From: Cheilinus undulatus
Taxonomy: Eukaryota > Chordata > Actinopteri > Labriformes > Labridae
DNA: 64,000 bases
NCBI RefSeq assembly: GCF_018320785.1
Contig: NC_054875.1
Coordinates: 35,071,657 to 35,135,656, forward strand
Direction: 5' to 3'
Part shown: in pieces, positions 1 through 13,000 of the stretch
How the letters are laid out: each line of letters starts with the position of its first letter
Position numbering within the stretch: position 1 is the stretch's first letter
Notes under the pieces: generated by a model
Seen by the model: only the letters and a program-made list of their open reading frames with translations
The model's database searches: none
What the model was told of the DNA's origin: nothing
Translations under genes and position numbers: made by a program

Positions 1-1025
1 CCTCTTAAGGAGGGTTCCAACTGTCACTGCAAACTTTGCACATGTTAAGCCACTGCTGTGGTTTCAAGTTAACAAGAGGTTGTCTTCCTTCAGCAATTTT
101 AGTTTACAAACTTAGTGTTCTTACAGGGAAAATGCATGCAAGACTAAGCATGATAACAACTGTGATAACATGATAACACGTTGAGCCACTGCTGTGGGTT
201 CACAAGTTAACAAGAAAACTGAACACCCAGCACACAAATACATCCTTTTTTTAAATTAATTAATCAGTCAGTCTTTTAGTGCCTTTAATGCTGGGTAGAG
301 CAGCAGCATAAGACCACAATGAACATGTTTCAGCATTAAACAGTATGACCTGAAGATAGTTTTTTAGAGAGTGCTCCTTTTTCCATTGTTTGTGGTTTAA
401 AGCCTTTAAGGTCCCTGGCAAGTCTTGTACCCCAAGCACTTGTTTGCATTGCCTGTTGTCAAACAGTGCCTTGGTCAGTTTTCCTTCTTAATACCAAAAG
501 TAAACCTTGACTTTTGTGTTGGTCAGTATTGAACACCCCTTTGATACTAGTGCAGCTGAATGATTGGCTCACTATTTGGGGTAAAACAGATTTCTTAACT
601 TTATCTTGCCCTTCTTAAAGTTAAACCCACTGATAGTACCATACTGTTATTGTTTGTTCCCAGAATCCTGGCAAAAGTTTTGGGACTAACTTGTCTCATT
701 TCTGGGTCTGTGCATTGACCAGCGACCCTGCAGATACCTAATACTTTATTGAAGGCTGTATTGGCAGTTACTACTGTTATAAGTACCACTCTGAGAAGCT
801 CTATACTGAAGTAATTGATTAACAGAGACAGAAGAAGTAAAGAGAGTGGTCATTTCAGCACTGGACAGCTCCTTAAACAATGCTGCTTATTTTACTTGTG
901 GAGCTGTCCGGTGCTGAAGTTGCTCTGCACTTGTTTTTATCCTGAAATAAAACCAGGAAATTGTTAATCTGTTTTAAAAGAAATGTAACATTCTTAAGCA
1001 TTAACTTTCATTTTCTCTGCTGCAG
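1..1025. other. Non-coding sequence upstream of first coding map3k12 exon
   Basis: No exon is recognised here. The stretch ends at a clear 3' splice acceptor (TGCAG at 1021-1025), so at least its right part is intron of map3k12; the 5'UTR exon is either here unrecognised or left of the window. A diverged direct repeat (GCCACTGCTGTGG followed by AAGTTAACAAGA) occurs near 47-76 and again near 184-216. A long hairpin at 854-918 is listed separately. Confidence 0.6.
854..918. repeat. Long inverted repeat / pre-miRNA-like hairpin
   Basis: Arms 854-872 and 900-918 are complementary over 19 bases. The one non-Watson-Crick position becomes a G.U wobble when the + strand is RNA. The loop is 27 nt (873-899), and weaker pairing continues outward for several bases. 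Size and shape resemble a microRNA precursor, but no known miRNA is recognised; it could equally be the remains of a small palindromic element. It lies about 110 bp upstream of the first coding exon of map3k12, on the transcribed side. Confidence 0.6.
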
Positions 1026-1086
1026 GCTTACATCTTGTCCTCTCATCCTCCATCCACCCTGACCTGCTGTGTTGGGGAAACCCCTG

Positions 1087-4000
1087 ATGAGTGGGACCTG
1101 TATCCATGAGCCCCGCGCCCCTTCCCCCTCCCTGTCAGGCTTCAGCACTCCCATCTCAGAGCCCCCCTATCGAAGACTTGATGGAGACACTCCTGCGTGC
1201 ACCCCCGAAACAGACCTGACCCCTACACAGTGTGTCCTTCGTAACGTACTGTCCATTGACACAGGTGGGCAGCCGGCGCCAGGCGGCAGCAGCCCCACTC
1301 CCAGCGATGGACCCTCAGCCCATTTTGACAACAGCGTGCTAAAACTACATGAACATGAGGCCTGCCAGTGCGGCGGGGCCGAGGCCGGGCACAGTCCGGA
1401 GGCCGGTGCTGTCCGCAGCCAGTCGGACAACATTCGGCTACAATCAGGAAGTGGAGGTTTTTTGGAGGGACTGTTTGGCTGCCTAAAACCAGTCTGGACC
1501 ATGATTGGGAAGGCCTACTCCACAGAACACAAACATAATAATGAAGGTATGTTAGTAGGAAATGTTCCATCTCCAGGCTGTCTGATGCTCTGCTGAGTTT
1601 TGGATAGGAAATTGAACTCTTCCATGTTGCGTAGAGTTTTTATTCTTTACAAAACTCTTAAAATGGGATTTAAAAAATGCTGAATTACAAGGAAAAGTTA
1701 TTCTATTCATGAAAGTACAGAACCTTTGTCAGCAGAGAGATCAAAAGTAAAACTACAGGTCTACAAAAAAAAAAAAAAAAATGCTGACTCAATTGTATTG
1801 TACTTTATTCCTGTGGTTACTTTTAAATGTTATTTTATTTCGTCATAAAAGAGTCATGTACTAAATTCAACATAAATGTTACATTTGATGTATGGTGCCA
1901 GAGCAGAGTTAATTTCGACAGCAATTTTAAAATTAGTCTTGATCTTTAGATTAAATTGATCTTTGGTTTTTAGTCACATTTTAATAGTACTTTTAGACAA
2001 CATGATTATTTTCTTTGAACTACTCTGATTCTTCATGGGTTCTTCATAGTTTACGTTGCAGAAAATAACTGTTAGCTTAAAGCTAAGTTACATATGCAAT
2101 CCCTTGACTGATTACAATCAAAACTTTTAGTGGACTTATGCAGTGCAGAAGTTGCTGGAAAAGATGATTCGACTGATAGTCCAGGAGTTCCAACCCTGGA
2201 TTGAAGTGGTCATTCATAGGATGATTAACCTAATCTAAGGGGCAGCTGTGGCTCAGCAGGTTGAGTCAGCTCTCAAACAGAAGGATGAGGATGCAGTCCC
2301 AGCTCCTGCAGTCCCTAGGCAAGACACTTAAGATAAAAGAAACACTTTAACGTCCCTGTAGGGGAATTTGTCCTGGACCTGGTCCTGCTGTTACAAAAAC
2401 ACTGAAACTCACAGAGATTATGCAAAACACATTACTGTATATCCTGTAACAGCAGAAATTCTATCGAGCAATTTTCCACATGTACCTAAACGCCTTCTAG
2501 CATGAATAGTTGGACAACTACAAAAGTGCTATACAAGATAAAGTCATTTATTTTGGGGGGGAAGGGGGGCAATGCTCTACTTGCAAGTTTGTACTGATTT
2601 TACAAATACTTTTAAAACATTATCTGGTCTTTGAGAAGATTAGTGAGGAAGTGCCTGTTAACTACATCTAAACATCAATAAAATGAATACAAAGACACAC
2701 TCCCAATGTGATGAATCACAAGCCTTTGACAATGTAGGCTTATAAGCTTATCACTGGTTTTTATGCCTCATCTATATCAGATTGTAACCAAAGTCACTTC
2801 GGCTGTCAGTAAAAAGTAGAATGTAGCAGAAAACTTGAAAACTCATCTACAGGTACCTTCATTTCCTTTGTCACTATCCAAAGCTAGACTCCATTACACC
2901 CCCTATCCTGTTAATGACTGCCACCACTTCCAGCTGCCAGCATTACCATGTTCACAGCTCCACCAGTCCGACTCACTCTAAGTCACCGGCTGCCGTGAGT
3001 TTTCACAGCTGGCCAGTTGAGGCGTCATGTGTGCATCCAGCTCAGCCGCTGCAGCTCTCTCCAGAGATCTCGACACTTCTGTGGACCTCATGAAGAATTG
3101 ATTTGCCTGTCTGTTTTATTCTGCCCAGCTCGTCTCTCCTTAGTGACCGAGCTCTCACAGTCATTTAAGAAGAGTCAATATGACAGATGACAGACAGATT
3201 AGAGTATGAGTGGACTGTGTTTTTCCCCGATTTCCTTCTTATCTCTGGATAGAAATGTAATGGTCTGCTGGATGAGTTGTCAATATAGCATTTGTTTGAA
3301 CATGACAGGCCTTTTGTATGATGTAATGGTGCCTCCTATCCCATTCTTATGTGTAGCATGGAGTTAACATTTACTTGGCAAACCCCTGTTTGTTCCTCCG
3401 TGTCCTGACTGAGAAGAGTACATATTGACTTTTGGAGGTTTTCCAATGAGTGAAGGATTAATTTCAGTAATTACTCGAAGGTTGCTACTGAAAAAATCGG
3501 CTGCATTGCCTGGGTAACTCTAGCTTTAAGCATCATGGTCTCACTTGTACTAATGGAGCCTCTGTTTTTTGGGATTGTTGGTGTGTGTTTAGAGTCCTGG
3601 GAGGTGCCCTTTGAAGAAATCTCTGACCTGCAGTGGGTGGGCAGCGGGGCGCAGGGTGCTGTCTTCCTTGGCAAGTTCCACGGAGAAGAGGTGGCGGTGA
3701 AAAAAGTGCGGGACATCAAAGAGACAGAGATCAAACACCTCCGCAAACTCAAGCACCCCAACATTATCACTTTCAAGTGAGGAAACCTGGGAGATCCCAC
3801 ATAGTTCACGTGATAATTGCATAAATCTCACTTTGATTCGACGTGTGATCTGACTGCTGTGCTTCCTTGTAGGGGCGTGTGCACCCAGGCTCCTTGCTAC
3901 TGTATCCTGATGGAGTACTGTGCCCAGGGACAGCTGTATGAGGTGCTGAGGGCGGGCCGTAAAATCACCCCCTCCCTCTTGGTTGACTGGTCCATGGGTA

Positions 4001-7000
4001 TTGCTGGTGGGATGAACTACCTGCACCTCCACAAAATCATCCACAGAGACCTCAAGTCCCCAAAGTAAGCCAGATACCCCTGAGTGCCACACAAGCAGTG
4101 AAATTTCATGATCAATGCTTTGTTATTATAATGTAAAATTTCCCTGAAATGTCACCTTTTCAGCATGCTGATTACACATGACGACCTGGTAAAGATCTCT
4201 GACTTCGGCACCTCAAAAGAGCTCAGTGACAAAAGTACAAAGATGTCATTTGCCGGCACCGTAGCTTGGATGGCTCCTGAAGTTATCCGAAATGAGCCAG
4301 TGTCAGAAAAAGTGGACATCTGGTAAGATAAACACTGAGATTCATAGTAATAAGTATGATACCTTTATTTATAAAGCACCTTTAAAAAATGTTTAAAAAT
4401 GCTTTAACAGTCACAGCAAAGGCATGAACTCAGGGATTTATAAAAGACAATAACAACTGAACCAAACAGAGAAGATCTTGAAAGTCAAGCAAAAAGACAG
4501 AACATAGCACAAAAGTCAACATAAATTAACTCAATTGAAAGGAATGGAAATGACACAAACAATAATGAAGGGCAGTTAAAATAGTTAATGATTAAAATAT
4601 CTAGAAAAAGACCATATGATATGATTGTTAAAAAAACACATAGACACATATAAAAGACAACACTGCATCATTTGAGATAAATCCTCAGGTAGGTTGTTCC
4701 AAAGTTGAGGGGCCTTGACAGCAAACACCTAATCTTCTTTAGATTAAAGTCTCGACTTTTGAACAACCAGGAAATCTCCACGCGGGGATCTAAGGCTGAG
4801 TGATGGCTCATATAGGGTCAGCATCTCAGAAATAAATGAAAAGAGGATATATGATAATAAAAAAGCACAGACACATATAAAAGATGACATTGTATCATTA
4901 GAGATAAAAACAAATGGGATTAAAAACAGATAAAAATGAGATGAAACAAGTAACTTAATTAAAAACAGAGGGTGTTAAGATGGCAACAGAAGGAAAAGGC
5001 AATGTTAGAGTAAGAGGGAGTATAAATGAGTTTTTAGATGTTACTGTTTCTGTGAGGTTTATCTCCTCAGGTAGGTTGTTCCAAAGTTGAGGGGCCCTGA
5101 TGGCAAACACCTAATCTCCTGTAGATTTAAGTCTCGACTTTGTAACAACCAGGAAGCCCCCAACCGAGGATCTAAGGCTAAGTGATAGCTCATATGGGGC
5201 CAACATCTCAGGACTATAACCCAGGGCGAGACCCATTAAAGCTTTAAAAGTGATCTGTAAAATCTTAAAATTAATTCTAAAAGTGACAGGGGCCCAGTGG
5301 AGGGAAGTGAGGATGGGAGTGATGTGATGTCTTCTTGTAAATGCCCAGCTTCTGTGTTCTGGACTAGTTGCAGACTGGAGAGAGATTTTTTGGTGATGCC
5401 AGAGAGGCAAGCTCAGAAGTACAGCAATACATATTTTTGTGTAGTAAAAATGCAGATATTGAATCAATAATAATATATGTAAGAGTCCTCTAATATTATT
5501 TTGTCTTTAAGGCTTTGTTTATAAGTATTTTGTGAGAGAGAATTGGCCTGTTGTTCTTTTGTAAAGACATCGTAACCTCTATGAAAACTCCCACTTCAAT
5601 GAGGCTTACTTAACTTTAAGGTCATTTGGAGTGGTTCTTTGGGAAATGCTAACTGGAGAGATCCCTTACAAAGATGTGGACTCATCTGCAATTATCTGGG
5701 GCGTGGGAAACAACAGTCTCCAGCTGCCCGTACCTGAGAGCTGCCCCGATGGCTTCAAGATCCTCCTCAGACAATGCTGGTGAGTAATGCCTGAAATAGA
5801 CAGTTCAATCGAGGAAAGAGAGGCAGAAACAAGCACATCAGAATAGTAGACGCATGGGGAGGCTTTAGACGGTGGTTGAAAGAATTCATTGATTATCTGT
5901 TATCAGAGGTGTCAAGTAACTAAGTACAAATACTTCATTACTTTACTTAAGTAGAAATTTTGGGTATCTACACTTTACTGGAGTAATTATTTTTCAGCCT
6001 ACTTTTTCAGCCTACTTTTTACTTCTACTCCTTACATTTTTTTTCAAGCAATTAGAATAGAATAGAATGGAATGGTAGAATGGAATGGAAAGTATAATGA
6101 ATTGGAATGGTGGAATGGAATGGTAGAATGGAATGGAATGGAATAATGGATTGGAATGGTGGAATGGAATGGAGTGTAATGGTAGAATGGAATGGAATTG
6201 TAGAATGGAATGGAATAATGGATTGGAATGGTGGAATGGAATGGAGTGTAATGGTGGAATGAAATGGAATGGTAGAATGGAATGGAAAGTATAATCGATT
6301 AGAATGGTGGAATGGTATGGAATGGAATGGTAGAATGGAATGGAATAGAATAATGGATTGGAATGGTGGAATGGAATGGAGTGTAATGGTAGAATGGAAT
6401 GGAATTGTAGAATGGAATGGAATAATGGATTGGAATGGTGGAATGGAATGGAGTGTAATGGTGGAATGAAATGGAATGGTAGAATGGAATGGAAAGTATA
6501 ATCGATTAGAATGGTGGAATGGAATGGAATGGTAGAATGGAATGGAACTATAGAATAGAATGGAATGGTGGAATAGAATGGAAAGTATAATGGATTGGAA
6601 TGGTGGAATGGAATGGAATGGTAGAATGGAATGGTAGAATAGAATGGAATGGTAGTGTGGAATGGAAAGTATAATGGATTGGAATGGTGGAATGGTAGAA
6701 TGGAATGGAATGGTAGAATGGAATTGGCCCCTGTGGCACAGCCTAAGCTTTTCCTTAATGGAATTTTTTTCTCCTTTACATTACTTTTACTCTTATACTT
6801 TGGGTAGTTTTGAAACCAGTAATTTTAGACTTTTACTTGAGTAAAAAGCTTGAGTTGATACTTCAACTTCTTCAGAAGTCTTTTTAAACCCTATTATCTA
6901 TACTTCTACCTGAATAATGAACCTGAATACTTATGACACCTCTGTCTGTCATTATTTTTCACAGGAACTGTAAGCCAAGGAATAGACCGTCTTTCCGACA

Positions 7001-10000
7001 GATCCTTCTACACCTGGATATAGCATCAGCTGATGTTCTGTCCACTCCACAGGAGACCTATTTCAAGTCTCAGGTATGGCTGGCTGAAGAATTCCTGTGA
7101 AATTATTGGAGATCTGTAGCTGCGCCAAAAGGAGCACAAAGCATACATTTACGCACAAGCTTCAAGCGATTTATTAATTAATGGGTTGAAAGGAGAATTT
7201 GCCAACTACTTTGATGAGTGAAAAACTGACTTTTTCAAGAGAAATGTCTAACATTTGCCGGTTTCAGCTTCTAAATTGTGAAGGCATGCCACTTTTCTTC
7301 ATCATAAATGCCAGTAAATAAAGAGAATTTTTGGCAGTCAGTTGAAAAAGAAGGAATTTGAAGGCTTCTCTTTTGACTTTGGTAAATCGTGGAGAACAAT
7401 TTTCACTTTTCACTTTTCTGACAATTCATTGGCTAAAAGATAAGTCCTGAAAAGAATGGGCAGACTAATAGCTTAGGAAATAATGGTTTATTTCTGCTGA
7501 ATTTGTACAGATGCACAAAAATAAGCACACAAACACATGATAGACTTTAAAAGCCCTATCAAAAAGAACTGGTTGAAAAGTAAGCTCTGACTAAATGACA
7601 TTAGTTAACAAAGTGTGCTCTCATCAGGCTGAATGGCGAGAAGAGGTGAAACAGCACTTTGAGAAGATTAAATCTGAGGGTACTTGTCTCCACCGACTCG
7701 ATGAGGAACTCATAAACCGGCGCAGAGAGGAGCTCAGGTCTGTTTTTTTTACCTTTATGTCCTACAAACAGCATGTCCTAATCGTATCCCAGGGTACTCA
7801 CCCAGTCCACAATGGTACTTTTACTGTTAGCATACATGTATGAGGCCACTTTCAGTGTGTCCCATTTCTTGATGTCAAATCATTGTCCACCTTTGTGCAT
7901 GAAGTAAGTGCCCTGAGTGCATATCTATTGTGGAGAATTAGGAATCTGTCATGCGGATGCACAATGACAGCAGCTTTTTTTTTCCTCCTCTCAGGCATGC
8001 TCTGGACATCCGCGAGCACTATGAGAGGAAACTGGAGAGGGCTAACAATCTTTACATGGAGCTCAGTGCCGTCATGCTGCAGCTGGAGCTCAAAGAGAAA
8101 GAGCTGCAGAGGTACAAATAAATCCATGAATAAAGCTTATATATTTGTCCTTCAGATAAATAGCCCCTTTACAATTTGGTTTTATTTCTTCCCCCAGGAG
8201 AGAGCAGTCTTTGGATAAAAAGTATCCTGGTTTGTTTAAGCACCACAGCTCCAGACAGAGCAGCTCCTCCAACACCATGGACAAGCTTATCAAGAAGAGA
8301 AATGTCCCACAGAAACTGCCCTCAGGAAAGAGGTGTGACATCTCATTTTAGTCAAAAGATTTAGGACTGTCAAATTTTTAAGATTTCTAATTGCTATTAA
8401 TCTCAGAATTTCTGTGGTTAATTGCAAGTGATCAAGCTTTTAAAGACTGCTATTTTGAATTTAAAATGTTTTTTGAGTCATTTTCATGGTTTTAAACTAA
8501 GAGTAATTTGGATACAGAACTGCTTTCATAGGTAGATTATAATATAAATTAAACTACAAAAAAGGGACTTGATTTGAATCTTAAAGGAATATTGGGAACA
8601 GTAAAAAGGTAATTGTTTGCAGTGCTAACACATAGTGCACATGTCTTTTGACTTGTCCACTTAGTATTCACCCCCTTGGATGTTTTCCCCTTTTTTGATT
8701 TTATAAATCACCCATGGTCTATATAATTTGGCTTTTTGGCAAAAAAAAATCTTAAATTTGAAAGTGAAAACAGATTTCTACAAATTAATGTCAATTTAAC
8801 AAAAGTATAAAGTAAAGTGAGTAACCTTATAAATATTCACCCCTTCAAGTCAGTATTTAGTGGATGCACCTTATGCTGCAATCTCAGCACTGTGGGGATA
8901 GGTCTCAATCGGGCGTGCATGTCTGGACACTGCAATTTTATTTCATCCTTTTTTGCAGAACTGTTAAAGCTCTGTCAGGCCTCAGTAAGCCTTTCAGGCC
9001 CTGCTGAGAAGCATCCCCACAGCATGCAGCATGATGCTCTCACCAGCATGTTTGATGCTAACATGGCATCTTGTCTGTTGGCCAAAAAACACCATTTTGG
9101 TCTCATCAGACTAAAGAACTTTCTTCCACTTGACCATGGAGTCTCCCACATGCATTTTGGCAAACTCTAGTCAAGATTTAATAAAGGTTTATACCATAAA
9201 ACAACAGATACAAGTTGAACATAGTATAAAATGGAACAATGTATTACAGTGAGTATACTATCCTGAACAGCTGGTTGAGCATCTGGACATGTGCAATATT
9301 CCTTCTATTTCTTGATGATGGATTTATCTGATCTCCAGGGGATTTCAGTGCCATTGAAATGTTTTTATGTTTATCCCGACTTATACTTTTAATAACCTTT
9401 GTCTGAGTTATTTGCAGTGTTCTTTTGTCTTTATGGTGTAATGGTAGCAAGGAATACTGAATAACCAGTGACAGGACCTTCCAGACACAGGTGTGTTTAG
9501 GTCATTTTTCACACCTGATAGTCCTGGGGACTCGGTTCAGTTCAGAACTCAAGTTGCAACATTGTTGCACTTTCCTATGGTTTGTACACATTCACATTGC
9601 CCTTGGTCAAACGAAATCAAACCATAAGTTTGTAGCACTGTTGTCCCAAACAAAGAGCGGTGAAGAAGAAAAGGAGACGTAGAAAAAGACGGAAGGGGTG
9701 AATATTTATGCAGTCACTTATTTTACTTGACTATGACTATTGACTATGACTGATTTATAAAAATAAATGAAAGAGTAAGACATTCAAGGAGTGAATACTT
9801 CTTATAGGCACTGAATTTTACATCTCTGGCTACAGGGAGTTGCTGTACGGCTTAAACAAAGTGAGTGAAAGGGACAATAAAACATCAATTCATTAATTGT
9901 GACCCTTGTTAATTGGGATTAATATGATTTATCCTGACAGCCCTAAAAAGATGAATTCTAAAATGACTAAATGAATGTTTATCAAGATGGGGGTTTCTTT

Positions 10001-13000
10001 TGCTGACTAATCCTTCTCTCTCTTCCAGGCCTGACATCCTCAAGTCTGAGGTAATCATCCCCAAAATGGACTCCTCCGTGATGCAAGTCACTATCCCATC
10101 CTGCCCCAACAGGAGCTCCACTTCTCCCAGCCGCTCTCGGAGGGTAAAGACACGTCACCGCAAGCCTGGGAAGGGCAGCAGTGGAGACCTGGCTGGACTA
10201 AAGGCGACTCAGTCGTCCCCTAACAGGGACTCAGCTGCGCAGGCTAACAGTTCAACCAACAACACCTCCAAGCAGCTCCTGGAGCCATCAGCGGCCCTGC
10301 GAGGCCTCAGCCACGAGCAGCAGCAAAGACAGCTCTCCTCCTCCAGCCCTGACCTCATCTGCACCACGCTGGAGGCCGAGGGACAGGGAAAAGGGGAAAG
10401 CTCTGTGGGCGGGCTGGAGAGAGGTGGGAGTCTCAGTGCTTCTGCAGGGTTAGGGGGGTCGGAGGCAGGGGCAGCTGGGCTGGATGATCTCACTGAAACT
10501 CCCCCACGTAGTGACACGCCAAGCGAGGATGCTGCGTCGTTTCCTTTCTCCAGCAGCCCAGACTCACCATGCGGGAGGGGGGCAGCTGCAGGGAGGGGGT
10601 CTTTGGGATCTCCACGTTTGCCTCACGACGGGGACGACAAAGACGATGGAGCAGGCACTGTGAGGCTGCCCAGGGGGGCATCAGGGGGGATTGGGAGCCA
10701 GCACCTCACACCTTCAGCCATTCTGTACAGAGCAGCTATCACACGCAAACAGGTACACAGACAGCAGCCACACATTCTCCTCGGTGTTCCTCTGGTGGCA
10801 CTTTGATCATTCTCACTAGTGTGTTTTTCCTGACTACAGAGGCGTGGAGTGTCATCAGAAGAGGAGGAGGGAGAAGTTGACAGTGAAGTTGAGTTACCAC
10901 GGAGACGGTGAGCAACTTGTCGTCCTTCGTCACTGGAAAATTCCCTCAAGCTACCCTTCCTCCTTGACAAGATGATTTATTCAGAGAATGTTTTGAATCT
11001 CATTATTTTGCATCATCAACTCCCTCTTTTTTGTTCCAATGTCTCCCCAGACGTCCGACCAGCATCACAAAGTGTCAGTCGGTGTCCACCTTTAGCTCAG
11101 AGAATCTTTCAGTATCAGACGGTGAGGAGGGGCACACCACCGACCACTCTCACAGCGGCACCCCCGACGTGGTCAGCACCAACACGGACGACAGGCTGGA
11201 CGACCGCAGCGACGACCTCCTCTCACAAGGGTCCGAGATCCCAGCGGACAACACAGATCCAGCGCAGGCTTCTGATGGCCTGTCGGAGCGAGACGGAGTG
11301 TTGGGGCAGGCCAAAGCTCAGATGGACGCTGGGCAGAATCCTAATGAGGTAAAACAGCTCCACGGAGGATCGCATGTGTCAGTTTGTGTCATCTTTTTCG
11401 ACCGATGTAAACACACAACTCCAAAAAAAAAAACTGAAGTGGGAAACAACTGAGAACACTTAAGAAACCCAAGGCCCTTATAGTTTACTCCATGACATTT
11501 AAAACTAAATATCTATTTTCATTATTACTGATGAATAAAATTAAACTTGGCTTTATAGATTAGGATTTACCATACAAAACACATATGGAAGCCTTGAAAC
11601 ACCATGAAGTAACCAGCTTTTTTGGTGTTGGCCTGTTTTAGACACAGTGTTGTGACTTCCATTCAGTTGGGGCTGAAGATTTGCTTATCCACAGTTTAAA
11701 TCCATTTCAGCACCAACACCAACAACACCGAAGAAGACCACAAGTTGAAACATGTCTTTTGTGCCTTGTAAAACTGCTTAAAAGACATTTTTTGAGTGCT
11801 GAGCTTCTCAGTTTAAGTAAGTCTTTTTTTGTCATGCACCTTAAGAATTTTATTGTTTGGAGGGTGCTCCTTTTTTCCTTTTCCTTGTAGCACCTTAACA
11901 GAAGCCTTTGGGGATGCACGCAATTAAGAGCCTAGTTTGCACATTTTGCAAAATATGCAAAATACACTTTTTCAGGCTTTTTTTAGCAAAAATATAAACT
12001 TAGTACAAAAAGTAAGGAAATATGTGTTTAGTAGATTATTTCTTTTTTTTCTTTTATTTCATGCTTTTCCATCTGGCAATCTAATGGACGAGTCTGGGTT
12101 TGGCGGTTGCCAGGAGAACGGTTCTTGTCTGACTGCATTGTGCCAAGTGTAAAGTTTGGTGGAGGGGGGATTGTGGGTTGTTTCTCAGGAGCCGGGCTTG
12201 GCCCCTTAGTTCCAGTGAAAGGAACTCTGAATGCTTCAGCATACCAAGAGATTTTGGACAATTCCATGCTTCCAACTTTGTGGGAAGAGTTTGGGGATGG
12301 CCCCTTCCTGTTCCAACATGACTGTGCACCAGTGCACAAAGCAAGGCCCATGAAGACATGGATGGGAGAGTTTGGTGTGGTTGAACTTGACTGGCCTGGA
12401 CAGAGTCCTGACCTCACCCTGATAGAATACCTTTGGGATGAATTAGAGCAGAGACTGAGAGCTAGGCCTTCTCGTCCAACACTAGTGTGTGACCTCATAA
12501 ATGTGCTTCTAGTAGAATGTTCAAAAATTCCCATAAACACACTCTTAAAGCTTGTGGAAAGCCTTCCCAGAAGAGTTGAAGCTGTTATAGCTGCAAAGGG
12601 TGGACTGATGTCATATTAAACCCTATGGATTAAGAATGTGATGTCACTTAAATTCATATGCAAGTCAAGGCAGGTGAGCGATTACTTTTGGCAATATAGT
12701 GGATGTAAGATTTCAGCTTACCTGGCCACAGAAACAAATACAACAGGACAGCTGAGCAGAGAACAGACAGAGCAGAATGAGGGAGTTGTTGATGTCTGTG
12801 TGAGACAGCAACCTTTAGCAGATTCATTTTTAACATCCACCTCAACAGAGACGTGAGTATGTAGGCAGTGACCACTGTGTCAGTTTAAACCCACAGATCC
12901 AATTTCATACGTAAAGGGAGCATAAATGAGCTTTTAGATCACCCCTAAAAATTCCAACCTAACCCAACCCGAACCTGTGGATGTTCTCTAACTAAATCTA

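Noticed and set aside
601..789. 62-codon antisense ORF (VAGQCTDPEMRQVSPKTF)
   Set aside because: No recognised family, no splice or promoter support; kept out as chance.
1167..1570. Antisense ORFs over the first coding exon of map3k12
   Set aside because: Shadows of a GC-rich exon whose + strand frame matches DLK and splices in phase.
6269..6844. Open frames MVEWNGKY..., [10 protein letters not shown]... and antisense HSTIPFHS... as a repeat protein
   Set aside because: They are a by-product of the GGAAT pentamer, which has no stop codons in these frames; they lie in a map3k12 intron.
10209..10970. Antisense and alternate-frame ORFs in map3k12 exons 10029-10907
   Set aside because: Shadows caused by Ser/Pro/Gly-rich coding sequence; the sense frame is in phase with flanking exons.
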